Assembly: GCF_002127545.1 (NCBI RefSeq)
Contig: NZ_MUBK01000005.1
Location: 52,268 to 116,267 of the forward strand
From: Xenorhabdus beddingii
Lineage (GTDB): Bacteria; Pseudomonadota; Gammaproteobacteria; Enterobacterales; Enterobacteriaceae
DNA length: 64,000 nucleotides
Direction of reading: 5' to 3'
This document shows positions 41,147 through 50,180 of this stretch, piece by piece (within the stretch, counting starts at the first letter, position 1; each line of letters begins with the position of its first letter). The translations under genes and the position numbers were made by a program. Below the pieces are notes generated by a model. It was not told the DNA's origin. It made no database searches and was given only the letters and a program-made list of their open reading frames with translations.

Positions 41147-42394
41147 ATGAAAAATAATATTTCCTTTTTTCTATATCAAATGTCTGATATTTTATTTACC
41201 TCCTCTACAAGAGCATTTGCTATGCTATTCTCATGGTGGATGATTGAAGTCCTTAATCTAGACTTTCAACTTGGGTGGTTCATTTTTTCATCATGGTTAT
41301 TGCAAGTCTTATTTCTGGTCTTTATGAGTAACCTTGGAGACAGATTCAATAAGAAAACCATCCTATTTTTTTGTATCATCCCAACCTCTTTACTTTTAAT
41401 TCTCGCTAATTTTATAGATACCCGTCTCTATCTCCCGTTAGGCATTATCTCTATTTTTGCTTCTATTTCAGCCATACTCATTCAACCAATTGGCACCAGT
41501 ATTCTTCCTGAAATCAGTGATGAAAATAAGTTGGAGTCTGCCTTTAAATACAGAGGGGTTGTTAATTCCGTTAATATTATCCTTGGGCCTGCTATATCTG
41601 GGATCGTTATTCATTATTTAAAAATAGACGGAGCTTTACTTTTTATTTCGCTAATGTCGCTTTCATCAATCATTGGATTTTATTTTATAAAAAATCAGAA
41701 AAAAGAGAAACCATTACAACAACATACCGGCAACATAGGCAGTATTAAGATCATTACCAAAAACCCAACAGAAACCCGTCTGGTTATCGTTTCCTCCTTT
41801 TTCAATTTCACGACAGTCCCATTAGTTACTTATATTACTCCACTGATTATCATCAATGAATTTAAACTCAGCGCCTTACAGGTGGGGATTGCCGAGGCAA
41901 CATTTGGGGTCGGTATGATGATTGGCAGTGTCATCATTATTAACTATCTGAATAAACTCCTCTGCAAAGCCCACAGTGCCTTTATTGCCGCCTTCACGAT
42001 ATCTGTATGTATCGCTGGTATCTCCACGGCAACCTCATTAATCGGGTTGTGCAGTTATATGTTAATCAGTGGAATTGGTTTGGTTATTTATAATATCAAT
42101 ACCACTTCCATTCGCTGCCTGGCAACACCGGAATCTTATCGTAATACCATGGAATCAAAATTTCTGGCTATTTGCATAGTCTCAATACCGTTGGGGATGA
42201 TATCGGCAACTTACATTGTAGAAAGTTATGACATAAGAATTCTGTTACTCGCCTTCTCTGCCTCAATGGGATTGATGTCGTTCCTGGTTCTGTTTTCACC
42301 CAAATATGTGGAGATATCAAAAATGTCAGAAGCTCAATTGAATGGTTATTATGGTAAACTCTATCCTGATGCTTACCCTTCAAAAAATAGATGA
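41147..42394 (+). CDS. MFS family transporter, substrate unknown
   Basis: 415-residue inner membrane protein with about 12 hydrophobic helices and the MFS cytoplasmic loop motif GDRFNKKTILFF between helices 2 and 3. It fits the MFS_3/EntS-like group of drug or siderophore exporters (PEISDENKLESAFKYRGVVNSVNIILGPAISG resembles the helix 4-5 region of such proteins). The C-terminus has a short hydrophilic tail. It is AT-rich relative to the flanking genes and stands alone, facing betT, which suggests acquisition. No neighbouring biosynthetic gene identifies a substrate. Confidence 0.8.
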   Translation: MKNNISFFLYQMSDILFTSSTRAFAMLFSWWMIEVLNLDFQLGWFIFSSWLLQVLFLVFMSNLGDRFNKKTILFFCIIPTSLLLILANFIDTRLYLPLGIISIFASISAILIQPIGTSILPEISDENKLESAFKYRGVVNSVNIILGPAISGIVIHYLKIDGALLFISLMSLSSIIGFYFIKNQKKEKPLQQHTGNIGSIKIITKNPTETRLVIVSSFFNFTTVPLVTYITPLIIINEFKLSALQVGIAEATFGVGMMIGSVIIINYLNKLLCKAHSAFIAAFTISVCIAGISTATSLIGLCSYMLISGIGLVIYNINTTSIRCLATPESYRNTMESKFLAICIVSIPLGMISATYIVESYDIRILLLAFSASMGLMSFLVLFSPKYVEISKMSEAQLNGYYGKLYPDAYPSKNR

Positions 42395-42454
42395 TAGGAT
42401 TTTTATCTATTTTAGCAGATAAACTCATTATCTAACTTGATAAAGAATATCAAT

Positions 42455-42493
42455 AAAAAACGCCTGCAATTTCATATAGCGCAGGCGTTTTTT
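42455..42493. terminator. Bidirectional terminator between MFS gene and betT
   Basis: Perfect 13-bp stem AAAAAACGCCTGC/GCAGGCGTTTTTT (42455-42467 with 42481-42493); U-tract in both directions between convergent genes. Confidence 0.92.
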
Positions 42494-42505
42494 TATCCTT
42501 TATGC

Positions 42506-44548
42506 TTATCCACCACTCGGAAAAATCAGCGTTTGTCCCGGCGATTCACGATTAAGGTGAATAAAATTCAGGTGTTTCTCATAATGATCAAGAATATCGC
42601 TGATGATTTGCTCTTTGGTATAATCCATCAAGTCATTACCCTGCGTCCCTTCCATCAAAAACGTTTCCAAACGGTAATAGTCAGATTTGCCTGATCTCGC
42701 CCGATAGGTAAATCCGGGTACGGAATAACGTTGCGGCCAAATCTGATAAACAAAATTCTGCTCATCGCCCAAATCAACAACCAATTCAAGGGGATTCAGC
42801 CTCTTGCTCCCTTGCGCAGGCAAGGCGTGGAACTGAACACTTGCACCACGCACGACCAACTCTTTGGCAACGTCCAACATGGCTGGACGACACACCATAT
42901 CCAGCATCCGCTGAGTGTTTTTCGTGCCCGGAAAATGCATCATACGGCTCAGGCGCTGTTTCCAGTTCAGGGAGCCATTATCATGCACCAATGTCGGCGA
43001 TGTATTCTGCAATGCACTGGCCTTGCGAAAATCCTCTACCCGCAACGATTTATATAATCCTGCCATGATAAAAAAGATCACAAAACTAAAAGGCAGCCCC
43101 ATGATTACCGTCATATTCTGCAAAGCGGAAATGCCATCCGTCATCAATACCCCCAGCGTCAGTACACCAATCGCCACAGACCAGAATATCCGCAGCCAGT
43201 TCGGTGAGTCATTATTAATATCACTGAGGTTAGAAGTGAAATTGCCTAAAACCAGCGATCCCGAATCTGCGGAAGTCACGTAAAACAGCAGCCCCGTGAT
43301 TGTGGCAACAGAAGCACTTAGCGTGAACGCCGGATACAGTGCCAGCAAATCATAAAATCCCCGCTCCGGGTGAACTAACACGGTTTCAGCTAATTGAGGG
43401 TTGCCATGAAGAATTTCATATAACGCGCTATTGCCAAAAACCGACAGCCAAATCAGGGTAAAAACAAAGGGAATAATCAGCGTTCCCATCACAAACTGGC
43501 GGATCGTGCGGCCACGGGAAATACGGGCCAGAAATAATCCAACAAACGGTGCCCAGGCGACCCACCACGCCCAGAAAAACAGCGTCCAGCTATTCATCCA
43601 TTCAGTCGGCCGCTCAAATGCGAAACTATTGAGTGTCATGCCCATAAAACGGCTGATGTAATCACCCACATTCTGCACCAGCCCATTAAGCAAAAACTCC
43701 GTATCCCCCACAAACAGAATAAACAACACCAACCCCAACGCCAGCAGTACATTCAGTTCAGACAGAAACCGAATCCCTTTGTTCACCCCAGAGGTCACAG
43801 ACACCGTTGCCACGATAACCGACAGCAGTATTAATCCGCCCTGAACGCCCAACCCCTGTGGCAATCCGAACAGCACTTTTAGCCCATAGTTTAACTGCAC
43901 AACGCCAATCCCAAGTGTTGTCGCGATGCCGAAAATCGTTCCTATCACTGCGGCAATATCCACAATGTGACCAATCGGCCCTTTGATGCGATTCCCGAAA
44001 ATAGGGTAAAGCGCCGAACGGATAGTTAATGGCAAATTGTAACGATAACTGAAATAACCCAGCGCAATCCCTACCAAAGCATACATAGACCAGCCCGTCA
44101 GGCCATAGTGAAACAGTGTCCACACCATCGCCTGACGGGCTGCTTCAATGGTTTCTCCTTCGCCCGTTGGCGGACGCATATATTGAGTAACCGGTTCAGC
44201 CACCGAGAAAAACATCAAATCAATACCTATTCCGGCGGCAAACAGCATGGCAGCCCAACTGAGCAAACTGAATTCTGGCTTGGATTGTTCTGGCCCTAAC
44301 TTGATGGAACCAAAACGGGAAGCCGCAACAAAAATGACGAACACAATGTAAAGCGTAGCCGCCAGCAAGTAGTACCAGCCAAACGTTTTAGAGACCCAGG
44401 ATAGAGTATTTTTTATCCAGACACTTGTTGCCTCCGTGAAGAAAATCGTGAATAGAGAAAAAATGATAATCAGTCCAGCAGAAGCGAAAAAAACGACAGA
44501 GTTCAGTGTATCCTTCTGAGTGTTTTTCGGACTGTCTTGTATGTTCAT
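42506..44548 (-). CDS. betT: High-affinity choline transporter BetT
   Basis: BCCT-family (betaine/choline/carnitine) transporter with 12 helices, proton-coupled. Family signature FFWAWWVAWAPFVGLFLARISRGRT-type block lies mid-protein (positions about 330-355), and KLGPEQSKPEFSLLSWAAML is nearly identical to E. coli BetT. A long C-terminal cytoplasmic domain (about 510-680) needed for osmotic control is retained. The start is set at MNIQDSPKNTQ (680 aa) because AGGA lies 9 nt upstream; an in-frame Met eight codons earlier lacks a ribosome site. Divergent from betI. Confidence 0.95.
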   Translation of the reverse strand: MNIQDSPKNTQKDTLNSVVFFASAGLIIIFSLFTIFFTEATSVWIKNTLSWVSKTFGWYYLLAATLYIVFVIFVAASRFGSIKLGPEQSKPEFSLLSWAAMLFAAGIGIDLMFFSVAEPVTQYMRPPTGEGETIEAARQAMVWTLFHYGLTGWSMYALVGIALGYFSYRYNLPLTIRSALYPIFGNRIKGPIGHIVDIAAVIGTIFGIATTLGIGVVQLNYGLKVLFGLPQGLGVQGGLILLSVIVATVSVTSGVNKGIRFLSELNVLLALGLVLFILFVGDTEFLLNGLVQNVGDYISRFMGMTLNSFAFERPTEWMNSWTLFFWAWWVAWAPFVGLFLARISRGRTIRQFVMGTLIIPFVFTLIWLSVFGNSALYEILHGNPQLAETVLVHPERGFYDLLALYPAFTLSASVATITGLLFYVTSADSGSLVLGNFTSNLSDINNDSPNWLRIFWSVAIGVLTLGVLMTDGISALQNMTVIMGLPFSFVIFFIMAGLYKSLRVEDFRKASALQNTSPTLVHDNGSLNWKQRLSRMMHFPGTKNTQRMLDMVCRPAMLDVAKELVVRGASVQFHALPAQGSKRLNPLELVVDLGDEQNFVYQIWPQRYSVPGFTYRARSGKSDYYRLETFLMEGTQGNDLMDYTKEQIISDILDHYEKHLNFIHLNRESPGQTLIFPSGG

Positions 44549-44687
44549 AGGCAGTTCCTGAAATAATTGCATGTAGAGATATGAAAAAGGCTAATGGATA
44601 TAACACATTGAATCAAAAATAAAATTTAAGTCATATTGAATAGTTTTAAGTGCAAATTGTGAAAATATTGTAATAAAACATATTTAA

Positions 44688-44711
44688 TTTTGATTGAACA
44701 TTCAATCAAAA
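44688..44711. promoter_or_regulatory. BetI operator (24-bp perfect palindrome)
   Basis: Arms TTTTGATTGAA and TTCAATCAAAA flank a CA centre. The core ATTGAACATTCAAT closely resembles the ATTGAAC-GTTCAAT-like BetI site of E. coli. It lies midway between betT and betI (47 bp before betI), suited to repress both divergent units until choline is present. Confidence 0.85.
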
Positions 44712-44757
44712 AAAAGTTTAATGAGCGCCGAATGTTTGATTTTCTGAGCATAAAATC

Positions 44758-45345
44758 ATGCCAAAAATTGGAATGCAGTCCATAAGAAAACAACAACTCA
44801 TTGATGCAACATTAATTGTCGTCAATGAAGTGGGGATGCAGGAAGCAAGTATTGCGCAAATAGCCCGGAAAGCAGGGGTTTCCAACGGGATTATCAGCCA
44901 CTACTTTAAAGATAAAAACGGGCTACTCGAAGCCACCATGCGTTACTTATTACACCAACTGAGAATGGCTGTAGCGCGCCGAATACGCCTGCTTGACGAC
45001 ACCACCCCCATGCAAAAACTGAAGGCCATTGTCGAAGGGAATTTTGATCCCAGCCAAATCAACAGCGCTGCCATGAAAACTTGGTTGGCATTTTGGGCCA
45101 GCAGTATGCACCAACCCAGCCTTTATCGCTTACAACAGGTCAATGAACGCCGTTTGTATTCCAATATCTGTGTCGAATTCAAACGTACTCTGCCAAAAAA
45201 AGAAGCGCAACTTGCGGCACAAGGGCTGGCTGCATTGATTGATGGTCTATGGCTGAGAAGCGCATTAAGCAGCAAACCTTTTGATCTCGATGGAGCATTA
45301 AAAATCACCCTCGATTACATCGAACAGAAACTCGGTCCGGCCTGA
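44758..45345 (+). CDS. betI: Choline-responsive repressor BetI
   Basis: 195-residue TetR-family regulator. N-terminal helix-turn-helix (about 20-60: [30 protein letters not shown] region) and a C-terminal ligand domain with [16 protein letters not shown], near-identical to E. coli BetI. Represses bet genes; repression is relieved by choline. First gene of betIBA; the palindromic operator lies just upstream. Confidence 0.96.
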   Translation: MPKIGMQSIRKQQLIDATLIVVNEVGMQEASIAQIARKAGVSNGIISHYFKDKNGLLEATMRYLLHQLRMAVARRIRLLDDTTPMQKLKAIVEGNFDPSQINSAAMKTWLAFWASSMHQPSLYRLQQVNERRLYSNICVEFKRTLPKKEAQLAAQGLAALIDGLWLRSALSSKPFDLDGALKITLDYIEQKLGPA

Positions 45346-45387
45346 ATTCTGACTTATAACCCAATGGATAAGCTCTAAGGAGAATCT

Positions 45388-46866
45388 ATGACTCATTTCA
45401 GCTCACAGAAACTTTATATCCACGGTGCTTATGTTGATAGTACCCATCCCAACACCACCATGTTTGATGCCATTAATCCTGCCAATGGCGAGATTATTGC
45501 TCAATTTCAATCCGCAACTGAGCAAGATGTGGATTTAGCGGTCAAAAGCGCCCATCAGGGGCAGAAAATCTGGGCGTCAATGACGCCGGTAGAGCGTTCC
45601 CGGATCTTACACAAGGCCGTAGATATATTGCGTGAACGCAATGATGAACTGGCGGAGTTGGAAACACTGGATACCGGCAAGCCACTTTCTGAAACCCAAC
45701 AGGTTGATATTGTCACGGGTACCGATGTGCTGGAATATTATGCAGGTTTGATCCCTGCCCTTGAAGGCCAGCAAATTCCACTGCGTGAATCTTCTTTCGT
45801 GTACACACGCCGTGAACCTCTGGGGGTCGTAGCCGGCATCGGGGCATGGAACTATCCCATTCAAATCGCGCTCTGGAAATCAGCGCCCGCGCTGGCTGCC
45901 GGCAATGCCATGATTTTCAAGCCCAGTGAAGTCACTTCCCTGACCGCCCTGAAACTGGCCGAAATCTATACCGAGGCCGGTTTGCCTGACGGTGTATTCA
46001 ACGTCCTGACTGGCGCAGGCCATGAAGTGGGGCATTATCTGGCTATTCATCCGCAAATCGCCAAAATGTCGTTTACGGGTGGCATTGTCACCGGCAAGAA
46101 AGTGATGGCGAATGCTTCAGGGGCAACGTTAAAAGAAGTCACCATGGAATTGGGCGGTAAATCTCCGCTGATCATCTTTGATGATGCCGATCTGGATCGC
46201 GCTGCCGATATTGCCATGATGGCAAATTTTTTCAGCTCAGGTCAGGTTTGTACCAATGGCACCCGGGTTTTTGTCCCCAAGGCACTGCTTGCGCAATTTG
46301 AAGCTAAAATTCTTGAACGTGTTAAACGCATTCGCATTGGCTCGCCCCTCGATCCCAACACCAATTTTGGCCCTCTGGTGAGCTTTCCACATATGGAATC
46401 TGTTTTGCGCTATATCGAAAGCGGCAAAAATTCCAATGCCCGTTTGCTCTGTGGCGGTAAACGCCTGCTGGAAGGCGATCTGGCGAAAGGTGCATTTGTT
46501 GCACCGACGGTATTCAGTGATTGTACTGATGATATGCTGATTGCGCAGGAAGAAATATTTGGCCCTGTGATGTCTATTCTGACTTATGAAACGGAAGATG
46601 AAGTCATTGCCAGAGCCAATGATACAAAATATGGCCTGGGTGCGGGCTTGGTGACGAAAGATCTGTCCCGGGCACATCGCGTAATCCACCAACTGGAAGC
46701 CGGGATCTGCTGGATCAACACATGGGGAGAGTCCCCGGCAGCCATGCCGGTGGGGGGTTACAAGCATTCCGGGGTGGGTCGTGAAAATGGGTTGGTCACA
46801 CTGCAACATTACACTCAAATCAAATCAATCCAGGTCGAACTGGGTGATTTTGAATCCCTATTTTAA
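45388..46866 (+). CDS. betB: Betaine aldehyde dehydrogenase BetB
   Basis: 492 residues, NAD(P)-dependent aldehyde dehydrogenase oxidising betaine aldehyde to glycine betaine, the second step of osmoprotectant synthesis. Catalytic Glu in [16 protein letters not shown] and catalytic Cys in [17 protein letters not shown]; cofactor-binding [26 protein letters not shown] precedes the ATG. Between betI (42 bp) and betA (27 bp) in one operon. Confidence 0.97.
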   Translation: MTHFSSQKLYIHGAYVDSTHPNTTMFDAINPANGEIIAQFQSATEQDVDLAVKSAHQGQKIWASMTPVERSRILHKAVDILRERNDELAELETLDTGKPLSETQQVDIVTGTDVLEYYAGLIPALEGQQIPLRESSFVYTRREPLGVVAGIGAWNYPIQIALWKSAPALAAGNAMIFKPSEVTSLTALKLAEIYTEAGLPDGVFNVLTGAGHEVGHYLAIHPQIAKMSFTGGIVTGKKVMANASGATLKEVTMELGGKSPLIIFDDADLDRAADIAMMANFFSSGQVCTNGTRVFVPKALLAQFEAKILERVKRIRIGSPLDPNTNFGPLVSFPHMESVLRYIESGKNSNARLLCGGKRLLEGDLAKGAFVAPTVFSDCTDDMLIAQEEIFGPVMSILTYETEDEVIARANDTKYGLGAGLVTKDLSRAHRVIHQLEAGICWINTWGESPAAMPVGGYKHSGVGRENGLVTLQHYTQIKSIQVELGDFESLF

Positions 46867-46893
46867 TCCATCACTGAAACAGGGGAGATAACA

Positions 46894-48573
46894 ATGGTAT
46901 TTGATTACATTATTATCGGTGCTGGTTCAGCGGGGAACGTACTTGCAACCCGTTTGACGGAAGATCCCGATGTAACGGTCCTGCTGCTGGAAGCCGGTGG
47001 GCCAGATTATCGATGCGACTTTCGTACCCAAATGCCGGCAGCGCTGGCATATCCTTTGCAGGGAACCCGTTATAACTGGGCATATGAAACCGATCCTGAA
47101 CCCCATATGAACCATCGACGCATGGAATGTGGTCGCGGAAAAGGGCTGGGTGGCTCTTCACTCATCAACGGCATGTGCTACATCCGTGGCAATGCGATGG
47201 ATTTTGATCATTGGGCAACGCAGCCGGGTCTGGAAGACTGGACTTATCTTGATTGCCTGCCTTACTTTCGCAAGTCTGAATCACGGGATATTGGCGGAAA
47301 TGACTATCACGGCAGTGATGGCCCCGTCAGTGTCACGACCCCCAAAGCGGGAAATAATGAACTCTTTCATGCGATGGTTGCAGCCGGTATTCAAGCAGGA
47401 TATCCGCGTACTGAAGATTTAAATGGCTACCAGCAAGAAGGCTTTGGCCCAATGGATCGCACGGTCACCCCCAACGGGCGTCGGTCCAGTACCGCCCGGG
47501 GTTATCTGGATCAAGCGCGATCGCGTGCCAATCTCACGATTATTACCCATGCCTTGACCAATACCCTCGAATTTGCAGGAAAAACAGCGGTTGGGGTCAA
47601 TTTTTATCGGGGTAATAGTTCGACACCAACGCAAGCGACAGCACGCAAAGAAGTTTTACTCTGCGCCGGAGCCATTGCTTCCCCGCAGATCTTGCAACGC
47701 TCAGGAATTGGGCCAGAAGAGGTATTGAACGAGTTTGGCATTTCTGCGGTACAGGTATTACCGGGCGTTGGGCAAAATTTACAAGATCACCTTGAGATGT
47801 ATTTGCAGTATGAATGCCTTAAACCCGTCTCTCTCTATCCTGCGTTGAAATGGTATAACCAACCTCAAATCGGAGCCGAATGGTTATTCAAAGGGACAGG
47901 CATTGGTGCCAGCAATCAATTTGAAGCAGGTGGATTTATTCGTACCAATGAAAAATTTGCCTGGCCAAATATTCAGTTTCATTTCCTGCCCGTTGCCATT
48001 AATTACAACGGCAGTAATGCCGTTAATCAACATGGTTTTCAGGCTCACGTGGGTTCCATGCGCTCCCCAAGCCGGGGCCGGGTAAAAATTAAGTCACGGG
48101 ATCCACGTCAGCATCCCAGCATTTTGTTCAACTATATGTCAACCGAACAAGACTGGCAGGAATTCCGCGATGCGATCCGCATTACCAGGGCAATTATGGC
48201 GCAGCCTGCACTGGCTCCGTATTGTGGGCGGGAAATCAGTCCGGGCGCTGAAATCCAGACTGATGAGCAGCTAGATGCTTTTATTCGTGAACATGCCGAA
48301 ACCGCATTTCACCCATCATGCAGTTGCAAAATGGGAACAGATGAAATGGCCGTTGTGGATGGTGAGGGGCGCGTGTATGGTATTGAGAACTTGCGGGTTA
48401 TTGATGCTTCCATTATGCCAGAAATCATAACGGGTAATTTGAATGCCACAACCATTATGATGGCAGAAAAAATAGCGGATAAAATCCGGGGGATTTCTCC
48501 TCTGCCACGCAGTCAGGTGAAATATTATGTTGCCAATGGCGCCCCCATCCGCCAATTAGCACAAAATAATTGA
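46894..48573 (+). CDS. betA: Choline dehydrogenase BetA
   Basis: 559 residues, membrane-associated FAD-dependent GMC oxidoreductase that oxidises choline to betaine aldehyde (and can oxidise the aldehyde). N-terminal FAD motif [18 protein letters not shown] signature [20 protein letters not shown], and catalytic His region HPSCSCKMG near 475. GGGGAG lies about 8 nt before the ATG. Last gene of betIBA, followed by an inverted repeat at 48610-48668. Confidence 0.97.
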   Translation: MVFDYIIIGAGSAGNVLATRLTEDPDVTVLLLEAGGPDYRCDFRTQMPAALAYPLQGTRYNWAYETDPEPHMNHRRMECGRGKGLGGSSLINGMCYIRGNAMDFDHWATQPGLEDWTYLDCLPYFRKSESRDIGGNDYHGSDGPVSVTTPKAGNNELFHAMVAAGIQAGYPRTEDLNGYQQEGFGPMDRTVTPNGRRSSTARGYLDQARSRANLTIITHALTNTLEFAGKTAVGVNFYRGNSSTPTQATARKEVLLCAGAIASPQILQRSGIGPEEVLNEFGISAVQVLPGVGQNLQDHLEMYLQYECLKPVSLYPALKWYNQPQIGAEWLFKGTGIGASNQFEAGGFIRTNEKFAWPNIQFHFLPVAINYNGSNAVNQHGFQAHVGSMRSPSRGRVKIKSRDPRQHPSILFNYMSTEQDWQEFRDAIRITRAIMAQPALAPYCGREISPGAEIQTDEQLDAFIREHAETAFHPSCSCKMGTDEMAVVDGEGRVYGIENLRVIDASIMPEIITGNLNATTIMMAEKIADKIRGISPLPRSQVKYYVANGAPIRQLAQNN

Positions 48574-48609
48574 ACAATGAATTTGTGCGCGTAAAAAGGA
48601 ATAAATCAC

Positions 48610-48668
48610 TAATACGGGAAATTGAGAAAGTTACGTTATATTATTAACATACTCATTTTTCCCGTATT
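48610..48668. terminator. Long-loop inverted repeat after betA
   Basis: TAATACGGGAAATTGAG (48610-48626) pairs with CTCATTTTTCCCGTATTA (48652-48668) with one or two mismatches and an AT-rich 25-base loop. It lies 37 bp past betA; termination is plausible but the fold is atypical. Confidence 0.45.
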
Positions 48669-48733
48669 AATATTTCAAATAATAATTATTGTTTTATTAT
48701 ATTAGCCCTTTCAGGCTTCATAATGAAAATCCG

Positions 48734-49171
48734 TTACGTCACATCCAGTACCATAAAGATATGTTCTGCACCTTCCTCCAAATAAATTTCACCACGAGCT
48801 TGATAGCCAAGGCTTTCATAAAACGGCCGGGCATGACATTGCGAAGATAATTCAATCGCTGAAACTTTATTTTTTCGTCCATAATCCTCAATAAATTCCA
48901 TGATCTTACGCCCCACTCCCCGACCGCGATAATCTTTCAATACCGCAACACGCCCAACTTTAAGCCTGTTATCGTCTTGTGGGATCGCCCGTAGTACCCC
49001 GACTGGCTTTTCATCATCAAATATCACCACATGTAAGGCGATATCATCATATTCATCAATATCAATTTCCGCTTCAAATCCCTGCTCATCCGCAAATATC
49101 TGTTTGCGAATGGAAAATGCGTGTTGAATTAATTCTGAATCCTGCCTTCCCGTACTGAATTTTATTTTCAT
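48734..49171 (-). CDS. GNAT family N-acetyltransferase
   Basis: 145 residues with a single Gcn5-related acetyltransferase domain. Motif A is seen as VGRVAVLKDYRGRGVGRKIMEF (RGRGVG binds acetyl-CoA pyrophosphate), and the C-terminal half has the usual ARPFYESLGYQARGEIYLEEG. It resembles YjcF/ElaA-like small acetyltransferases. Substrate unknown. Lone gene between the bet cluster and the lipoprotein gene. Confidence 0.85.
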   Translation of the reverse strand: MKIKFSTGRQDSELIQHAFSIRKQIFADEQGFEAEIDIDEYDDIALHVVIFDDEKPVGVLRAIPQDDNRLKVGRVAVLKDYRGRGVGRKIMEFIEDYGRKNKVSAIELSSQCHARPFYESLGYQARGEIYLEEGAEHIFMVLDVT

Positions 49172-49272
49172 TATTATTTCCTGAGTCTTTTTGCGGAATT
49201 TCTAATCTACTTTTAGGTGGATAATTAAGTCAAGCAGGCAGGAAGACTATTTCGTTGACATCAGATAAAAAT

Positions 49273-49303
49273 AGAAGGGTGATCATTGGCGGATCACCCT
49301 TCT
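49273..49303 (-). terminator. Terminator after the lipoprotein gene
   Basis: Perfect 12-bp stem AGAAGGGTGATC/GATCACCCTTCT (49273-49284 with 49292-49303), 7-base loop, followed on the minus strand by TATTTTTATC. Confidence 0.85.
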
Positions 49304-49308
49304 GATAT

Positions 49309-49338
49309 TGATCCCTTTCACACTAATCCCTTTTACAC
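49309..49338. repeat. Imperfect 15-bp tandem duplication
   Basis: TGATCCCTTTCACAC (49309-49323) followed by TAATCCCTTTTACAC (49324-49338), then a third beginning TGATC. It lies just downstream of the lipoprotein gene. Confidence 0.7.
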
Positions 49339-49361
49339 TGATCGGAAATTGAAACGATCAA

Positions 49362-49883
49362 TTAACCTTCTTCTTTTTTATCACCGGCATCTTTAAGACT
49401 ATTGATTAAATCATCCGTTTTTTTATCGGTTTCAGATTTTATTTCTTCCGTTGTCGATTTTATGCCATCTGAAAGCTGATGAAGTTTGTCAGTGGCCTGA
49501 CGTTGTATATCATCTTTTTTCGCTTTCATATCATCGATCAGATCACTGGCTGTTTTCCCTGCCTGATCCTGCATATTTGCCGCTTTAGACTTTATCTGTT
49601 CAGCGATATCATTAACCGAATGAGTCACCTGATTTTGCACTTCCTTAGACTTTTCGATCATGCCATGACTTCCACTCAGGGCGTTTTCCTTTATCTCCTG
49701 TGATTTTTCTTTTGCACTCTCCACTATGCCTGTGGCTTTCTGTTCAGCATCGGTTTTCATGTGTGTTGCTCTGTCTTCCGTTTGCTGTGTAACCTCTTCT
49801 GCTTTTGTAGCAGTATCATCACAACCCGCAATCAGTGCCACAATACCGGCCAAGATCAGAGAACTAAAGATCTTTTTCTTCAT
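49362..49883 (-). CDS. Coiled-coil lipoprotein of unknown function
   Basis: 173 residues. A lipoprotein signal ends in the lipobox LIAGC with Cys at 21; the +2 residue is Asp (CDDTA), which in enterobacteria favours inner membrane retention. The remaining 150 residues are a charged, alanine/glutamine-rich amphipathic helix with recurring K/E/D and 11-residue-like spacing (KATGIVESAKEKSQEIKE; QIKSKAANMQDQAGKTASDL), resembling apolipoprotein or LEA-type stress proteins. It could be an osmotic-stress envelope protein given the nearby bet genes, but this is only proximity. Confidence 0.75.
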   Translation of the reverse strand: MKKKIFSSLILAGIVALIAGCDDTATKAEEVTQQTEDRATHMKTDAEQKATGIVESAKEKSQEIKENALSGSHGMIEKSKEVQNQVTHSVNDIAEQIKSKAANMQDQAGKTASDLIDDMKAKKDDIQRQATDKLHQLSDGIKSTTEEIKSETDKKTDDLINSLKDAGDKKEEG

Positions 49884-50020
49884 TGACTAACCCCTTGCAC
49901 TTAAGGAAATAACCTCACCAATGAGTGCCCTGGCGACTCTGTGCCAAAACATCTCATAAGCACGTTGATCCCATTGCCGACATTGTCAGCGACTGAGAAG
50001 GTGTAACACAATACACAAAT

Positions 50021-50038
50021 ATTTCAATCAATTGAAAT
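50021..50038. promoter_or_regulatory. Perfect palindrome upstream of the TonB receptor
   Basis: ATTTCAAT-CA-ATTGAAAT, an 8-2-8 perfect inverted repeat 143 bp before the receptor ATG; operator-like, regulator unknown. Confidence 0.4.
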
Positions 50039-50091
50039 GAACAAAGGTGATAAACGCTTCAACAAAACGCAGTCACAGAGACAAAAACAAA

Positions 50092-50110
50092 AATAATTCT
50101 CATTTTTATT
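50092..50110. promoter_or_regulatory. Weak Fur-like site before the TonB receptor
   Basis: AATAATTCTCATTTTTATT matches 12 of 19 positions of the Fur consensus GATAATGATAATCATTATC, 71 bp before the receptor start. Confidence 0.4.
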
Positions 50111-50180
50111 TACCCGATTTAATTTCTCAAGTGACTTATAACAATGTAAATATTTTACTTGATCATATTTCAGGAAATTT

